30,514 nucleotides of DNA from DATAEG01 sp051001975 (GTDB lineage Bacteria > Actinomycetota > Actinomycetes > Mycobacteriales > Jatrophihabitantaceae), in assembly GCA_051001975.1 (NCBI GenBank), contig JBPCMU010000034.1:1-30514 (forward strand), in the 5' to 3' direction. How positions within the stretch are numbered: position 1 is the first letter of the stretch; each line of letters begins with the position of its first letter. The notes beneath the pieces were generated by a model, which searched no databases, was not told the origin of the DNA, and saw only the letters and a program-made list of their open reading frames with translations. Below, in pieces: positions 30,239 through 30,514 of this stretch. The position numbers and the translations under genes were made by a program.

Positions 30239-30318
30239 CGGACCCAGCGCGCGGAGTCCGGCGACGGTGACCCGGGTCATCCGCACGTCGCGGCAATCCA
30301 GCGACGCGACCAGCCCGG

Positions 30319-30514
30319 GTGCTGGACATCTGCGGCGAGACAGCAGAGGGTGACTGTCGTGACCGATTCGTTACCAACCCCCGAGGAGGTTCTTCAACCC
30401 GCGAGGTCGTGCTGCAACGCGACGGCGACGGCGTCACGGTCGGGTCGGACTGCTACCCGACGGTCGGTAGTTGGACGAGCGTTTACAGCGGGACCACGAC
30501 GTCCGACCCGTCCA
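30319..30514 (+). CDS. Start of an HNH/DUF1524-like nuclease, cut by the window edge
   Basis: The open frame reads STREVVLQRDGDGVTVGSDC, then YPTVGSWTSVYSGTTTSDPS, and runs off the end. This matches the region just before the catalytic DHxxP motif of small secreted HNH (DUF1524/GmrSD C-terminal type) nucleases, where TRxEVLxRD, a GCxxxxGxWxSxYDG segment and a D-P-S turn are usual. The catalytic part is beyond the window. No convincing start, signal peptide or ribosome site is visible between the in-frame stop at 30271 and this motif (GTG 30319 is the only candidate), so the 5' end may be degenerate. The rest of 30226-30318 shows nothing else. Confidence 0.45.
   Translation, partial: MLDICGETAEGDCRDRFVTNPRGGSSTREVVLQRDGDGVTVGSDCYPTVGSWTSVYSGTTTSDPS

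Noticed and set aside
1..30514. CRISPR arrays, tRNA or rRNA genes
   Set aside because: No regularly spaced repeats, cloverleaf-like segments or rRNA signatures were seen on reading the intergenic stretches, all of which are short.

Overview
The window is chromosomal DNA from a high-GC Gram-positive actinomycete. The evidence is third-position G/C bias, frequent GTG/TTG starts, ATGA-type gene overlaps, many apparently leaderless promoters, and an actinobacterial gene order. The two edges of the window match the Mycobacterium tuberculosis Rv1212c-Rv1229c region as I remember it: glgA/glgM (-) and glgC (+) on the left, and O-methyltransferase (-), sigE, anti-sigma factor, htrA, tatB (+) and mrp (-) on the right. 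I cannot name the genus from the sequence.

Layout. (1) 0.1-4.2 kb: a retaining glycogen/maltose-1-phosphate-type glycosyltransferase and ADP-glucose pyrophosphorylase, with a 2-keto-3-deoxygluconate kinase and KDPG aldolase pair inserted between them. (2) 4.3-8.2 kb: a polar amino-acid ABC transporter (lipoprotein, permease, ATPase) translationally coupled to a FAD-dependent amine/amino-acid oxidase. (3) 8.4-10.3 kb: a decayed iron-uptake locus. efeO carries a frameshift and a nonsense codon. efeB is cut after its Tat signal and joined out of frame to the C-terminal part of a phosphoesterase. (4) 10.3-21.3 kb: the most interesting part, a putative complete lysine/2-aminoadipate catabolic island. 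It holds a LysR regulator divergent from a DUF1338/HglS-like candidate 2-oxoadipate dioxygenase, a 958-residue FAD/Fe-S D-2-hydroxyglutarate dehydrogenase-type protein, an ATGA-coupled class I aminotransferase and a LuxR-type regulator. Convergent to these is an operon of a lysine 6-dehydrogenase/saccharopine dehydrogenase-family enzyme and an ALDH7-type aminoadipate semialdehyde dehydrogenase, divergent from a second LysR. Two near-identical palindromic elements bracket the second module. (5) 22.0-26.1 kb: O-methyltransferase, two small poorly known genes, then sigE with a probable autoregulated promoter, a zinc anti-sigma factor, HtrA and TatB. (6) 26.1-29.1 kb: an ArsR-type repressor with two clear operators on its own leaderless promoter, its MFS exporter partner, and an Eis-like acetyltransferase that looks 5'-truncated. 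(7) 29.1-30.5 kb: mrp and the start of an HNH nuclease-like gene that runs off the end.

Proposed logic of the island: lysine -> aminoadipate semialdehyde (19122-20225) -> 2-aminoadipate (17516-19078) -> 2-oxoadipate (aminotransferase 15568-16656) -> D-2-hydroxyglutarate (11335-12666) -> 2-oxoglutarate (12695-15571). The individual families are read from sequence. The pathway assignment is inference from co-location and coupling.
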